Part shown: positions 50,141 through 59,175 of the stretch, piece after piece | Numbering within the stretch: position 1 is the first letter of the stretch | Layout: each line of letters begins with the position of its first letter | From: Pseudomonas sp. R76 | GTDB taxonomy: Bacteria; Pseudomonadota; Gammaproteobacteria; Pseudomonadales; Pseudomonadaceae | Assembly: GCF_009834565.1 (NCBI RefSeq) | Contig: NZ_CP019428.1 | Span: forward strand, 3,534,001-3,598,000 | DNA length: 64,000 nt | Direction of reading: 5' to 3' | Program-made: the position numbers and the translations under genes | Notes under the pieces: model-generated | The model's input: only the letters and a program-made list of their open reading frames with translations | What the model was told of the DNA's origin: nothing | Databases searched by the model: none

Positions 50141-51796
50141 ATGTCATTGCACACCTGCGCACGCGATTCAGACACCTGTGGCGACGAGCCCGACTGGCCC
50201 GCCGCGTTCGCCGAACGCTACCGCCAGGCCGGTTACTGGCAAGACCAGACGTTCGCCCAGGCGCTGGATGCGGTTGCCGCACGCAGCCCATCGGCGATCG
50301 CCATCACCGACGGCCCGTTGCACCTCAACTACCGCAACCTGGTGCAGCGTTGCCGGCGCCTCGCCGGTGGCTTGCGTGCCCTGGGTGTTGCGGCGGGCGA
50401 TAACGTGGTGGTGCATTTGCCCAACGGCAGCGCGTTTATCGAAGTGTGCTTTGCGTTGTTCCGGCTCGGTGCGCGGCCGATCCTCGCCCTGCCCGCTCAC
50501 CGTCAACACGAGATCGGCGGCTTTTGCAGCTTTGCCCAGGCCTCGACCTACATCGGCTGCGACCAGCTCGACGGTTTCGATTGCCGCCAGATGGCGCGCC
50601 AGTTGGCCGAAGCCAATTCACACCTGCGCCAGGTGGTGATCGACGGCGATGCCGAGGAATTCACCGCGCTGAAGGCGTTGTACAACAGTGAGCCATTGGA
50701 GCAGGACGCCGGTCACGCTGACGCAGTGGCGTGTTTCCAACTGTCGGGCGGCACCACTGGCACGCCCAAGCTGATCCCGCGTCGCCATGCCGAATACCTC
50801 TATAACGTGCGCGCCAGCAGCGCGGTGTGCGGCCTGGATGCACACACGGTGTACCTCACCGCGCTGCCGATGGCGCATAACTTCACGCTGTGCTGCCCAG
50901 GTGTTATCGGCACCTTGTTGGCCGGTGGGCGCGTGGTGTGTACGCGCCGCTCTGACCCTGAAACCTGCTTTGCACTGATCAGCGAACAACGCGTCACCGT
51001 TACCGCGCTGGTGCCGCCGCTGGCGATGCTGTGGCTGGACGCCCAGGCCCAGCGCCAGGCCGACCTGTCGAGCCTGCGCCTGCTGCAGGTGGGCGGCGCA
51101 AAACTGCTCAGCACCGCAGCCGCGCGTGTCACACCGACACTGGGCTGCACCTTGCAACAAGTGCTGGGCATGGCCGAGGGCTTGCTGTGTTTTACCCGCC
51201 TGGATGACCACGCGGATGTGCTGCTGCATACCCAGGGCCGACCGCTGAGTGCCGACGATGAGGTTCGCATTGTCGATGAACACGGCCAGCCGGTGCCTGA
51301 CGGCGAAGTCGGCGAGCTGCAAGTGCGTGGGCCGTACACCATTCGCGGCTACTACCGCCTGCCCGAACACAATGCCAAGGCGTTCACTGCCGACGGCTTT
51401 TATTGCAGCGGTGACCGGGTGCGACGTAGCAGCGACGGTTACCTGGTGGTTGAAGGCCGCGACAAGGACCAGATCAACCGGGGTGGTGAAAAGGTCGCCG
51501 CTGAAGAAGTGGAAAATCTGCTGATCAGCCATCCCCAAGTGCACGACGCGGCGCTGGTGGCGATGCCGGACGCGGTGCTTGGCGAATCCACCTGCGCGTT
51601 TATCGTCGCCCGTGACCCGGCGCCGTCGGCGTTTGCGCTCAAGCAGCATTTGCGCGGCCAGGGTTTGGCGGCGTTCAAGGTGCCGGACCGCATCGAGTTT
51701 GTTGCGCACTTCCCGCACACCGGGGTGGGCAAAGTCAGCCGCAAGGACTTGCGCGAACGCTTGCGCCAGGCCTGGCTGCAGCGGGCCGCCTCGTGA
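50141..51796 (+). CDS. pchD: Salicyl-AMP ligase PchD
   Basis: Activates salicylate as the adenylate and loads it on the PchE aryl carrier. The 551-residue ANL enzyme has the P-loop-like LSGGTTGTPKLIPR, the A5-type QVLGMAEGLLCFTR and GEVGELQVRGPYTIRGYY, the A7 YCSGDRVR, the A8 region GRDKDQINRGGEKVAAEEVE and the C-terminal Lys in GVGKVSRKDLR. I use ATG 50141 after AGGGG; the open frame extends upstream to 50099 through regulatory sequence. It overlaps pchC by four bases. Confidence 0.94.
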   Translation: MSLHTCARDSDTCGDEPDWPAAFAERYRQAGYWQDQTFAQALDAVAARSPSAIAITDGPLHLNYRNLVQRCRRLAGGLRALGVAAGDNVVVHLPNGSAFIEVCFALFRLGARPILALPAHRQHEIGGFCSFAQASTYIGCDQLDGFDCRQMARQLAEANSHLRQVVIDGDAEEFTALKALYNSEPLEQDAGHADAVACFQLSGGTTGTPKLIPRRHAEYLYNVRASSAVCGLDAHTVYLTALPMAHNFTLCCPGVIGTLLAGGRVVCTRRSDPETCFALISEQRVTVTALVPPLAMLWLDAQAQRQADLSSLRLLQVGGAKLLSTAAARVTPTLGCTLQQVLGMAEGLLCFTRLDDHADVLLHTQGRPLSADDEVRIVDEHGQPVPDGEVGELQVRGPYTIRGYYRLPEHNAKAFTADGFYCSGDRVRRSSDGYLVVEGRDKDQINRGGEKVAAEEVENLLISHPQVHDAALVAMPDAVLGESTCAFIVARDPAPSAFALKQHLRGQGLAAFKVPDRIEFVAHFPHTGVGKVSRKDLRERLRQAWLQRAAS

Positions 51797-52548
51797 ACCG
51801 TTGGGTACGCGCTTACCGGCTGACGCCCATGCCGCGCTGGCGCCTGGTGTGTTTCGCGCATGCCGGCGGCAGTGCGAGTTTCTTTCGCGACTGGGTCAAT
51901 GCCCTGCCCGCCGATATCGATCTTTTGGCCATCCAGTACCCGGGCCGCGAAGACCGCTTCAGCGAGCCGTGCCTGACCGACATGCAGCGCCTCGCCGACG
52001 GCGCCGCCCACGCGCTGGCGGATTACGCCGACCGGCCGCTGGCATTGTTCGGCCATAGCCTCGGCGCGGTGGTGGCCTATGAAGTGGCCGCGCGCCTGGA
52101 GCAGCGCGCAATCGCCGTCGACCATCTGTTCGTGTCCGCCCACCCGGCGCCGCATCGCCAGCGCGGCGGGCAGTTGCATCTGGGGCCGGACACGGCCTTG
52201 CTCGACGACGTGCGACGCTTGTCCGACCGGCCCAACCCGCTGCTGGACGACCCGGCGCTGTGCGAACTGTTTCTGCCTGGCCTGCGCAATGACTACCGCA
52301 TCGTTGAAACCTACGCCTGCCCACAACCGCGGCCCCTGAACAGCCGCATCGAGGTGTTCTACCCCGAACACGACCCGGAAATCGAACTGGATGAAGCCCT
52401 GGCCTGGCAAGCCGCCAGCCACCAGCCACTGCACCTGCAGCGCTGGCCCGGCGAACACTTTTACCTGATCGAGCAGCGCCAGGCGCTGCTCGACGCCATC
52501 GCCACCACGCTGCTGACCCTTACGCCTGCCCCCAAGGAAACCTGTTGA
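51793..52548 (+). CDS. pchC: Type II thioesterase PchC
   Basis: An editing thioesterase that frees the carrier domains of wrong acyl groups. The 251-residue alpha/beta hydrolase has CFAHAGGSASFFRDW near the N terminus, the nucleophile elbow GHSLGAVVAYE (Ser near residue 95) and a late histidine in WPGEHFYLIE. It starts at GTG 51793, overlapping the pchD stop (GTGA), and its own stop shares one base with the pchB start (TGATG). Confidence 0.93.
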   Translation: MNRWVRAYRLTPMPRWRLVCFAHAGGSASFFRDWVNALPADIDLLAIQYPGREDRFSEPCLTDMQRLADGAAHALADYADRPLALFGHSLGAVVAYEVAARLEQRAIAVDHLFVSAHPAPHRQRGGQLHLGPDTALLDDVRRLSDRPNPLLDDPALCELFLPGLRNDYRIVETYACPQPRPLNSRIEVFYPEHDPEIELDEALAWQAASHQPLHLQRWPGEHFYLIEQRQALLDAIATTLLTLTPAPKETC

Positions 52549-52853
52549 TGAAAACACCCGACGCCTGTGATGGCCTGCCGGACATCCGTCACGCCATCGA
52601 TTCACTGGACCACCAGATCATCGAACTCATGCGTCAACGCATGGCTTACGTCAAAGCCGCTGCGCGCTTCAAACCGACCGAAAGCAGCATCGCCGCGCCC
52701 GAGCGCGTGGCGCAGATGCTGCCGCAACGCCGCGAATGGGCCGAACACGCCGGCCTGGACCCGCACTTTATGGAAACCCTGTTCGCCCAGATCATCCATT
52801 GGTACATCGGCCAGCAAGTGCTGCATTGGCGCGCAACGAGAACGCCAGCATGA
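52548..52853 (+). CDS. pchB: Isochorismate pyruvate lyase PchB
   Basis: Converts isochorismate to salicylate and pyruvate. The 101-residue chorismate-mutase-fold protein keeps the known active-site residues at their usual numbers: Arg14, Arg31, Lys42 and Gln90. The start is ATG 52548, coupled to pchC by TGATG. The gene looks fully functional, so salicylate should still be made in this strain. Confidence 0.95.
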   Translation: MKTPDACDGLPDIRHAIDSLDHQIIELMRQRMAYVKAAARFKPTESSIAAPERVAQMLPQRREWAEHAGLDPHFMETLFAQIIHWYIGQQVLHWRATRTPA

Positions 52854-54247
52854 GGGCCTTTCCTTCGTTGGAGGCCCATGCCCAAGGCCTGGCGGCGGTG
52901 TTTGAACAAGCGCGCGAGCGGGCCGTCGAACACGGCGAAGCGGTGCTGGCCAGCTATTCGATCGAACTCGCCCCGCTGGACCTGCTGGAGCTGTTTTGCA
53001 GCGTCGACCAACCGGGCGCCGAGTGCCTGTTCTGGCGCGCGCCGGAAGACCACAAAAGCCTGTTCGGCTGGGGCGTGGCCGCCGAACTCAGCGGCGTTGG
53101 CGCGCAGCGTTTTGCCGCGGTGGACGCGCAATGGCAGCGTTGGCTGGAACACGCGGTCAGCCACGGCCCATTGGCGCCGACGGTCTGCGGCGGCTTCCGG
53201 TTTGATCCTGAGGTCAAGGCCAGCGGCGCCTGGCAAGGTTTTGGCGATGCGTCACTGCTGTTGATGACGCTGCTGCTGGTGCGCGATGCCGAGAGTTGCT
53301 GGCTGCTGTGCCAGCAACGGATCGCGCCCGGCGATAAGGCGCAACAATGCTGCGAGCACGTGTTGAATCAATGGAACGCGCTGATGGACCGCTACGTGTC
53401 CGGCCCGCGCCCGAGCGTGGCGCTGCAACACACCCGTGACCAAGGCCTGCCGCGTGCCTGCTGGGAAAGCAAAATCGCCCACGCCCTGGACGTGCTGCGC
53501 GACACCCCGTTGAAAAAAGTGGTGCTGGCGCGCGAAGTGCTCAGCGAATACACCCAGCCCGTAAGTGCCGGGCGCACGTTGAGCGCGCTGGCGAGCAACG
53601 ACCCCAGCGCCTACCTGTTTGCTTTCCGGCGTGATCAGGCGTGCTTTATCGGTGCCTCGCCGGAACGCCTGGCCAAGCTGCACAACGGCCGCCTGCAAAC
53701 CCTGGCGCTGGCCGGCACTGCGCGTCGCGACCCCAACCCTGAACAGGATGCGCAACTGGCGCAGGCGCTGCTCGACTGCGAAAAGAATCGGCACGAACAC
53801 GCGGTGGTGGTGCAGATCATTCAACGCGACCTCGCGCCCTGGGTGCAGGCGTTGCACATGCCGCCCACGCCGCATATCAAGCGCCTGAGCCGCGTGCAGC
53901 ACCTGGCGACGCTGATCGAAGGCCCGCTGCAGCCAGGCTGCAGTTTGCTCAAAATGGTCTCGATTCTGCACCCCACGCCCGCCGTGGGCGGCCACGAACG
54001 CCAGCAGGCGTTGGCGCATATTCGCCAGTTTGAAGGCTTTGATCGTGGCTGGTACGCGGCGCCGCTGGGTTGGCTGGACGCCCACGGCAATGGCGAATTT
54101 ATCGTCGGCCTGCGCAGTGCGCTGTTAAACGCTAACCAGGCCCGGCTGTTCGCCGGCTGCGGCATCGTCGAACACTCCGACCCTGCCAGCGAATACGACG
54201 AAACCTGCATCAAGCTGGCGGGGATGCGCGCGGCGCTACAGCGGTAA
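52850..54247 (+). CDS. pchA: Isochorismate synthase PchA
   Basis: Makes isochorismate from chorismate with Mg2+. The 465-residue chorismate-binding protein has KVVLAREVLSEY, FIGASPERLAKLHNGRLQTLALAGTARR, the acidic CEKNRHEHAVVVQ segment, the HPTPAVGG motif and a C-terminal FAGCGIVEHSDPASEYDET. ATG 52850 overlaps the pchB stop (ATGA); a longer frame from 52736 is inside pchB. It is the last gene of pchDCBA. Confidence 0.94.
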   Translation: MRAFPSLEAHAQGLAAVFEQARERAVEHGEAVLASYSIELAPLDLLELFCSVDQPGAECLFWRAPEDHKSLFGWGVAAELSGVGAQRFAAVDAQWQRWLEHAVSHGPLAPTVCGGFRFDPEVKASGAWQGFGDASLLLMTLLLVRDAESCWLLCQQRIAPGDKAQQCCEHVLNQWNALMDRYVSGPRPSVALQHTRDQGLPRACWESKIAHALDVLRDTPLKKVVLAREVLSEYTQPVSAGRTLSALASNDPSAYLFAFRRDQACFIGASPERLAKLHNGRLQTLALAGTARRDPNPEQDAQLAQALLDCEKNRHEHAVVVQIIQRDLAPWVQALHMPPTPHIKRLSRVQHLATLIEGPLQPGCSLLKMVSILHPTPAVGGHERQQALAHIRQFEGFDRGWYAAPLGWLDAHGNGEFIVGLRSALLNANQARLFAGCGIVEHSDPASEYDETCIKLAGMRAALQR

Positions 54248-54275
54248 CGGCACGCCCGGTGCTTGAATCCAGACC

Positions 54276-54296
54276 TGTGCAGGCCTACCCTGCACA
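54276..54296. promoter_or_regulatory. Inverted repeat between pchA and the next regulator
   Basis: TGTGCAGG (54276-54283) and CCTGCACA (54289-54296) form a perfect eight-base inverted repeat around five bases. It has no T-run, so it is a weak terminator candidate; it could equally be an operator for the AraC regulator that starts 36 bases later. Confidence 0.4.
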
Positions 54297-54331
54297 CGCA
54301 ACACTCACCCTCTGAGTCAGGAAGACCTTAC

Positions 54332-55069
54332 ATGTGGGACGGCAGCGTTACCTTTGGTGATTCATGGGCGGGCTACATTGGCCGCGCGGATCAAAATACT
54401 GCCCACTCCCATGTCGCCATTCAGCTGTGCATCGGCGTGCACCAACCCGTGAAGCTGGAATTGCCCGGCCAGCTGATCCGCGCGGCCGGGGTGATCATCG
54501 GTCCCAACGTCGAGCACCGCGCGGTGGCCGACATTCACCCGGTGGCCTTTGTCTACATCAACCCCGACACGCCACTGGGCCGCGACCTCAAAGCCTTGCT
54601 TCATCACAATGGCATCGCCCTGGCCAGTGAGGAAATGCTTGAGTGTTTCCGCCGCACCACCTCCCTGGCGCAGTTTGTCGAGGCGCTCGCGCGGTTGCTG
54701 GCAATTACGCCGCCTATCGATCAGCGCCTGTACAAGGCCTTGAACCTCCTGCGCCAGGACCGCGACGGTCCTGGTTCCGTCAGCCGCGCCGCCAACGCGG
54801 TCGGCCTGTCGAGCCCGCGCTTGCGCTGCGTGGCCACGCACCAGATGGGCGTTTCGCTGTCGCAATGGATCATCTGGAACAAACTCGAGCGCGCCTCCAA
54901 GTCCCTGGCGGCTGGCGCCAGCTTGTCGGACGCCGCTGCCGATGGCGGCTTCTCCGACCAGGCCCACCTGGCGCGCATGATGCGCATGATGCGCCGCATG
55001 TTTGGCATGACGCCCCGCACCGCTGCCAAGGTTTTGCGCAAGACAAGCGTTTCGTTCAAGACGCAGTGA
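54332..55069 (+). CDS. AraC-family regulator heading the downstream cluster
   Basis: A 245-residue regulator. The N-terminal part is a cupin-like sensor (WAGYIGRADQNTAHSHVAIQ) and the C-terminal part a diverged AraC helix-turn-helix domain (VSRAANAVGLSSPRLRCVAT, then GGFSDQAHLARMMRMMRRMFGMTP). ATG 54332 follows CAGGAAG. It is on the same strand as, and 180 bases before, the ten-gene set that follows, so it is the likely specific regulator. Its ligand is unknown and it is not a PchR paralogue by eye. Confidence 0.8.
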   Translation: MWDGSVTFGDSWAGYIGRADQNTAHSHVAIQLCIGVHQPVKLELPGQLIRAAGVIIGPNVEHRAVADIHPVAFVYINPDTPLGRDLKALLHHNGIALASEEMLECFRRTTSLAQFVEALARLLAITPPIDQRLYKALNLLRQDRDGPGSVSRAANAVGLSSPRLRCVATHQMGVSLSQWIIWNKLERASKSLAAGASLSDAAADGGFSDQAHLARMMRMMRRMFGMTPRTAAKVLRKTSVSFKTQ

Positions 55070-55249
55070 TGTCAAAACGCCAATATCGATCGAATCTTAT
55101 TCGCTGAAACGTTAAGCGCTGATTGCCTCCCCCACAGCACTTCAACGCCACCGCACGTGAATACAGAGTGTTCGCCAGGGGCATCCGTGCCTGGGATTTG
55201 GCGAAACGCAACGTTAATTCTTTCGATGAGTCCGCAGGAAGCGTCCTAC

Positions 55250-56314
55250 ATGTCAGAACCGCAAAAATTAACCGTCCTTCTCACGGGAGGATCAGGTGTG
55301 CTCGGTGAGTCCCTGATCGAGTGCCTGGCGCAGGACTTTCACCTGGTCTGCCTGGCGCGTAAAAGTCGCATTCGCCACCCGCAGGTCGAAGTCCTCAAAG
55401 GCGATATCTGCCGCCCTCGGCTAGGCTTGGACGCCGCCGATTATGAAGCGCTGCTCAAGCGCGTCGACTGGGTGATTCACGCTGCGGCCGTCACCCGTAT
55501 GGATGGCGATGTCGATCAGATTTTCTCGGTGAATTACCTCGGCACCGAGAACGTCGTGAGCTTTGTCCAGCAGGCCAAAGTGCCGCTTTACCACGTCAGC
55601 ACCGCCTTCACTCACCCCTGCGACTACTACGAAGGCGTGCAGGCACAAATCCCGTACGAAGTGGCCAAGCGCCAGGCCGAAACCCTGGTGCGCTCGGCCG
55701 GGATCGACGTGTCGATCTTTCGCCCCTCGATCATCATTGGCGATTCGGGCAGCGGGCATATGCCCAACTTCCAGGGTTTTCACATGACCATGGGCCTGAT
55801 GATGTCCGGCGTGCTGCCGATCGTGCCCTGCCCGCCTGCCGGCTATATCGACCTGATCGCTCGCGACGTCGCCGCACGGGCGATTGCCAATGCCTTGCGC
55901 CAGCGTTTGATCGGCAAGGACTACTTCCTCACCAGCGGCCCGCAGGCCCTGGACCTGACCGGCTTGCTGGACCTGATGTGCCACTCCATGGAAGCCCAGG
56001 GCAAAGCGTTCACGCGGCCACGCTGCATGGCGCCGGATATTTATGAACGCCTGATCCGCCCGGTGTTTCTGCCGGCGCTGACCGGCAATATCCAGGCCGC
56101 CCTGGGCCGCGCCAATCAACTGTGCCGCTATGCGTGCCTACGCACACCGCTGCCTACCTCGTTGCCCGAGTTGCTCGGCGAAGCGGCGTTCAACGCACGG
56201 GATGTCAGCCGCGAATTGCTGCTGTCACTCAATCACCTGGCGCCCAAGCTGGGGGCCCTGACGCGGATGCTCAAACAGCCGGCGCCGCCCTTCGCTGAGG
56301 CCTCCGTGGCATGA
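55250..56314 (+). CDS. NAD(P)-dependent acyl-thioester reductase-like protein (NAD_binding_4)
   Basis: A 354-residue Rossmann protein. The nucleotide loop is LLTGGSGVLGESL near residue 10, followed by GDICRPRLGLDAADYEALL, VSTAF and the catalytic-type Y-x3-K in YEVAKRQAETL with FRPSIIIGDSGSG. These are marks of the male-sterility/thioester-reductase branch, which reduces carrier- or CoA-bound acyl groups to aldehydes. It lacks any adenylation or carrier domain, so it must act on a substrate supplied in trans. ATG 55250 follows GCAGGAAG; longer in-frame starts lack a ribosome site. It overlaps the aminotransferase gene by four bases. Confidence 0.75.
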   Translation: MSEPQKLTVLLTGGSGVLGESLIECLAQDFHLVCLARKSRIRHPQVEVLKGDICRPRLGLDAADYEALLKRVDWVIHAAAVTRMDGDVDQIFSVNYLGTENVVSFVQQAKVPLYHVSTAFTHPCDYYEGVQAQIPYEVAKRQAETLVRSAGIDVSIFRPSIIIGDSGSGHMPNFQGFHMTMGLMMSGVLPIVPCPPAGYIDLIARDVAARAIANALRQRLIGKDYFLTSGPQALDLTGLLDLMCHSMEAQGKAFTRPRCMAPDIYERLIRPVFLPALTGNIQAALGRANQLCRYACLRTPLPTSLPELLGEAAFNARDVSRELLLSLNHLAPKLGALTRMLKQPAPPFAEASVA

Positions 56315-57570
56315 ACCCGCTACTTATCGAACCCGCAAGCGACGCCGAACAGATTGACCAGTATTTCCGCCAGCATGTGAATTCGGGCTACGCCCGCCTG
56401 GCCTCGCTGATGAACCTGCCCATCGAGCAGTCCAGCCAGGGCGTCTACATCTATGACAACAGAGGGCGCCAGTACCTGGATGCCGGCGGCTATGGGGTGT
56501 TCTTCCTCGGCCACGGCCACCCGGTCGTGGTGGAAGCCGTGACCCGGCAGCTGCAGCAGAACGCACTGGCCAGCAAATTGTTGCTCAACCCGCAACAGGC
56601 CTTGGCCGCTCAGGCCCTGGCCGCCCGCTGCCCCGGCAACCTGGACTATGTGTTCTTTTGCAACTCGGGCGCCGAAGCCACTGAAGCCGGGTTGAAACTG
56701 GCGCGCCTTAACGGCTGCCGTCGCACGCTGTCGACGCTTGGCGGTTTCCACGGCAAGACCCTCGGCGCCTTGGCCGTGACCGGCCGCGAAAGCTACCGCG
56801 AGCCGTTCAGTGGCCTGCTCAGTGAAAGCGCGTTCGTGCCCTTCGGCGACAGTGATGCGTTGGAACAGCAACTGCTGGCGTCGCCGGAAAAAGCCTGCGT
56901 GATTCTCGAGCCGATCCAGGCCGAAGCCGGCGTGATCCTGCCACCGCACGGTTATCTGACGCGTGTCCGCGAGCTGTGCGACCAATACGGCGCGCTGCTG
57001 ATCATCGATGAAATTCAGTCCGGCCTGGGCCGCACCGGCCATTGGTGGGCCTGCGACCAAGAGCAGGTGGTGCCCGACATCATGCTGGTGGGCAAAAGCC
57101 TGTCCGGTGGCTGCGTACCGGTGAGTGCCATGGTTGCCAGCGCCACGGTCTATGCGCCGTTCAACCGCAACCCCACGGTGCACACCTCGACCTTTGGCGC
57201 CAACCCGCTGGCCATGGCGGCGGTGCAGGCCACGTTGCAAGTGATGGTGCAGGAAGACCTGGTGCAGCGCGCCCGGCTGATGGGCCAGGACCTGCATGCG
57301 CGTTTCAGCGCGTTGCTGCAACAGATGGGCCTGGCCGAGTGCGTGAAGCTGCGCAGCGCGGGCTTGCTGCTGGGCTTCGAGTTCAGCGACGCCTCGATTG
57401 CCGCAAACATGGTCATGGCGCTGATCGAGCAGCAAATCATCGTTTGCCACTCGCTCAATGATCACCGGGTCGTGCGGCTGACGCCGTCGCCGCTGCTGAA
57501 CGCCCAGGACTGCAACTGGTTGATCGAGGGGTTCGCCCAGGCGCTCACCACTTCAGTTTCCACCCTTTGA
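56311..57570 (+). CDS. Class III PLP-dependent aminotransferase
   Basis: A 419-residue fold-type I transaminase. Marks: SGAEATEAGLKLAR (cofactor phosphate site), GGFHGKTLGALAVTG, DEIQSGLGRTG and the Schiff-base lysine in LVGKSLSGG, then HTSTFGANPLAMAA. Enzymes of this type aminate aldehydes or keto groups, so this one could convert the aldehyde made by the preceding reductase to a primary amine. The ATGA overlap with the reductase supports a coupled step. Confidence 0.88.
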   Translation: MNPLLIEPASDAEQIDQYFRQHVNSGYARLASLMNLPIEQSSQGVYIYDNRGRQYLDAGGYGVFFLGHGHPVVVEAVTRQLQQNALASKLLLNPQQALAAQALAARCPGNLDYVFFCNSGAEATEAGLKLARLNGCRRTLSTLGGFHGKTLGALAVTGRESYREPFSGLLSESAFVPFGDSDALEQQLLASPEKACVILEPIQAEAGVILPPHGYLTRVRELCDQYGALLIIDEIQSGLGRTGHWWACDQEQVVPDIMLVGKSLSGGCVPVSAMVASATVYAPFNRNPTVHTSTFGANPLAMAAVQATLQVMVQEDLVQRARLMGQDLHARFSALLQQMGLAECVKLRSAGLLLGFEFSDASIAANMVMALIEQQIIVCHSLNDHRVVRLTPSPLLNAQDCNWLIEGFAQALTTSVSTL

Positions 57571-57586
57571 TTTTTGGAGTTACCCC

Positions 57587-58036
57587 ATGCAGGAAGTCAA
57601 TATCCAGGCGCACATTCCACACGCCTGCGCTGATGAAGTCTTTGCCGTGATCAGCGACTTCAGCCACTACGTCGAGCTGTGCGAGTCGGTGCGCAATATC
57701 ACCATCAATAAGGTCAGCGACCAGGTGTCGTTCACCTCCTGGGAAGTCAACTTCCACAGCGGCATTCTCAAGTGGCAAGAGCGCGATACGTTCAACGCCG
57801 AGACCCGAGAGATCCACTTCGAACAACTGGCCGGCGATGTCGACCATTTCTCGGGCACCTGGCAAGTGCTGCCGGACGGCAAGGACGCGATCATCACCTT
57901 CAAGTCACGCTTTGACCTGGGCCTGCCGATGCTCGCCGACATGCTCGACCCCGTGGCCAAGACCGCCATTCGCGACAACATTAACTCGATCATCACCGGA
58001 TTGTTTCCCACAAGCTATGTGAGGCCCCAGCCATGA
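57587..58036 (+). CDS. SRPBCC (polyketide cyclase/COQ10-like) protein
   Basis: A 149-residue START-like helix-grip protein (VNIQAHIPHACADEVFAVIS, then FEQLAGDVDHFSGTWQV and a C-terminal long helix). Such proteins bind hydrophobic ligands; cluster members act as cyclases or chaperone an intermediate. Small SRPBCC proteins also occur with haem-oxygenase-like enzymes in Pseudomonas signalling-molecule operons of the mgo/pvf type, but no NRPS is present here. It is 16 bases after the aminotransferase and overlaps the next gene by four. Confidence 0.75.
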   Translation: MQEVNIQAHIPHACADEVFAVISDFSHYVELCESVRNITINKVSDQVSFTSWEVNFHSGILKWQERDTFNAETREIHFEQLAGDVDHFSGTWQVLPDGKDAIITFKSRFDLGLPMLADMLDPVAKTAIRDNINSIITGLFPTSYVRPQP

Positions 58037-59175
58037 CCCTGTCTCTGTTGAACCGCTCACGCGCGGTGCTGCACAACTACGCCCCAGGTTTTGACGCGCG
58101 CCTGGCGGACATTGCCTTTGCCGAACGTGAAGCATCGCACAGCGACGTCGTCGCCCTGTTCAAGCAACACGGCCCGGTCGGGCTGTTGGTCAACCGCGCC
58201 GGCGGCGGCCTGGGCGCGGGCATCCTCGATGCGGTGCATGTGCAGATCGCCCTGGGCGCGCGCTCGCCGTCGCTGGCCGTGGCCAGCACCATGCACCAAT
58301 TCTCCGTCGCCAGCCTGTTGGCGCTGACCCAAAACGGCGGCGGCGCCGAAGGCCTGTTGCTGGCCGCCGTGGCGCAGAACCGCTTGTTGCTGTCCTCGGG
58401 CTTTGCCGAGGGCAACACGGGCGCCGGCATCCTCGACTCGAACATGCAGGCAGTACAGACCCCGGAAGGCGTGCTGCTCAGCGGCAGCAAAAAGCCTTGC
58501 TGCCTCGGCCAGTCGATGGACTTGCTCACCGCCAGCTACACCCGCGAGGGCGTGGACGGCGAAGAGTTGATGGTGGCGCTGATTCCCGCGAACGCGCCGG
58601 GCATCAGCCGGGCACCGTTCTGGCAAAACAGCGCGCTGGCCGCCGCCGAAAGCATCGAAGTGCGCCTCAACGAAGTGTTCGTGCCGGAGCGCATGGTGTT
58701 TTCCGCCGGTTACAAGCACCTGCTGGGCGATGTGCAAACCGTGGGTTTCATCTGGTTCGAGCTGTTGATTTGCGCATCTTACGTGGGTACCTGTGCCGGT
58801 CTGATCGAAACCGTGACCGACGCCGCGCGCTGGACTGCCCATCACCGCGTCGACCTGGCCGCCCACCTGCAATTGGCGATCACCGCCCTGGAAGGCGCGG
58901 CGCTGGATGTGGAACGCAACCCGCACGACCTGCACACCGTGCTCGCCCGCCTGTTGCTGGTGCGTTATGGCATCGAACAACTGCTCAACCAGCTGTCGGA
59001 CGAAGCCCACGCGATGCTCGGGGGCATGGCGTTTATTACCAGCAACCAGAGTTCGAATTGGTTGATGGCCTGCCGTGGCCTGCAATTTCACCCGCCGGCG
59101 AAGATCTCGATGGCGACCAACCTCGACTGCTACTTGTCCCAATCCACCTTCAGCATCGCCGGAGTGAAACCATGA
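58033..59175 (+). CDS. Acyl-CoA-dehydrogenase-like flavoprotein
   Basis: A 380-residue protein with ACAD-superfamily layout: a helical N-terminal part (LAVASTMHQFSVASLLAL), a flavin beta domain (LLLSSGFAEGNTGAG, GVLLSGSKKPCCLGQSMDLL) and a C-terminal helical bundle (HAMLGGMAFITSNQSSNWLM). Members oxidise acyl thioesters to enoyl forms or act as flavin monooxygenases. In tambjamine biosynthesis an ACAD introduces the double bond of the alkenyl-amine; a similar role here is inference. The usual catalytic glutamate could not be located with certainty. Confidence 0.7.
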   Translation: MTLSLLNRSRAVLHNYAPGFDARLADIAFAEREASHSDVVALFKQHGPVGLLVNRAGGGLGAGILDAVHVQIALGARSPSLAVASTMHQFSVASLLALTQNGGGAEGLLLAAVAQNRLLLSSGFAEGNTGAGILDSNMQAVQTPEGVLLSGSKKPCCLGQSMDLLTASYTREGVDGEELMVALIPANAPGISRAPFWQNSALAAAESIEVRLNEVFVPERMVFSAGYKHLLGDVQTVGFIWFELLICASYVGTCAGLIETVTDAARWTAHHRVDLAAHLQLAITALEGAALDVERNPHDLHTVLARLLLVRYGIEQLLNQLSDEAHAMLGGMAFITSNQSSNWLMACRGLQFHPPAKISMATNLDCYLSQSTFSIAGVKP

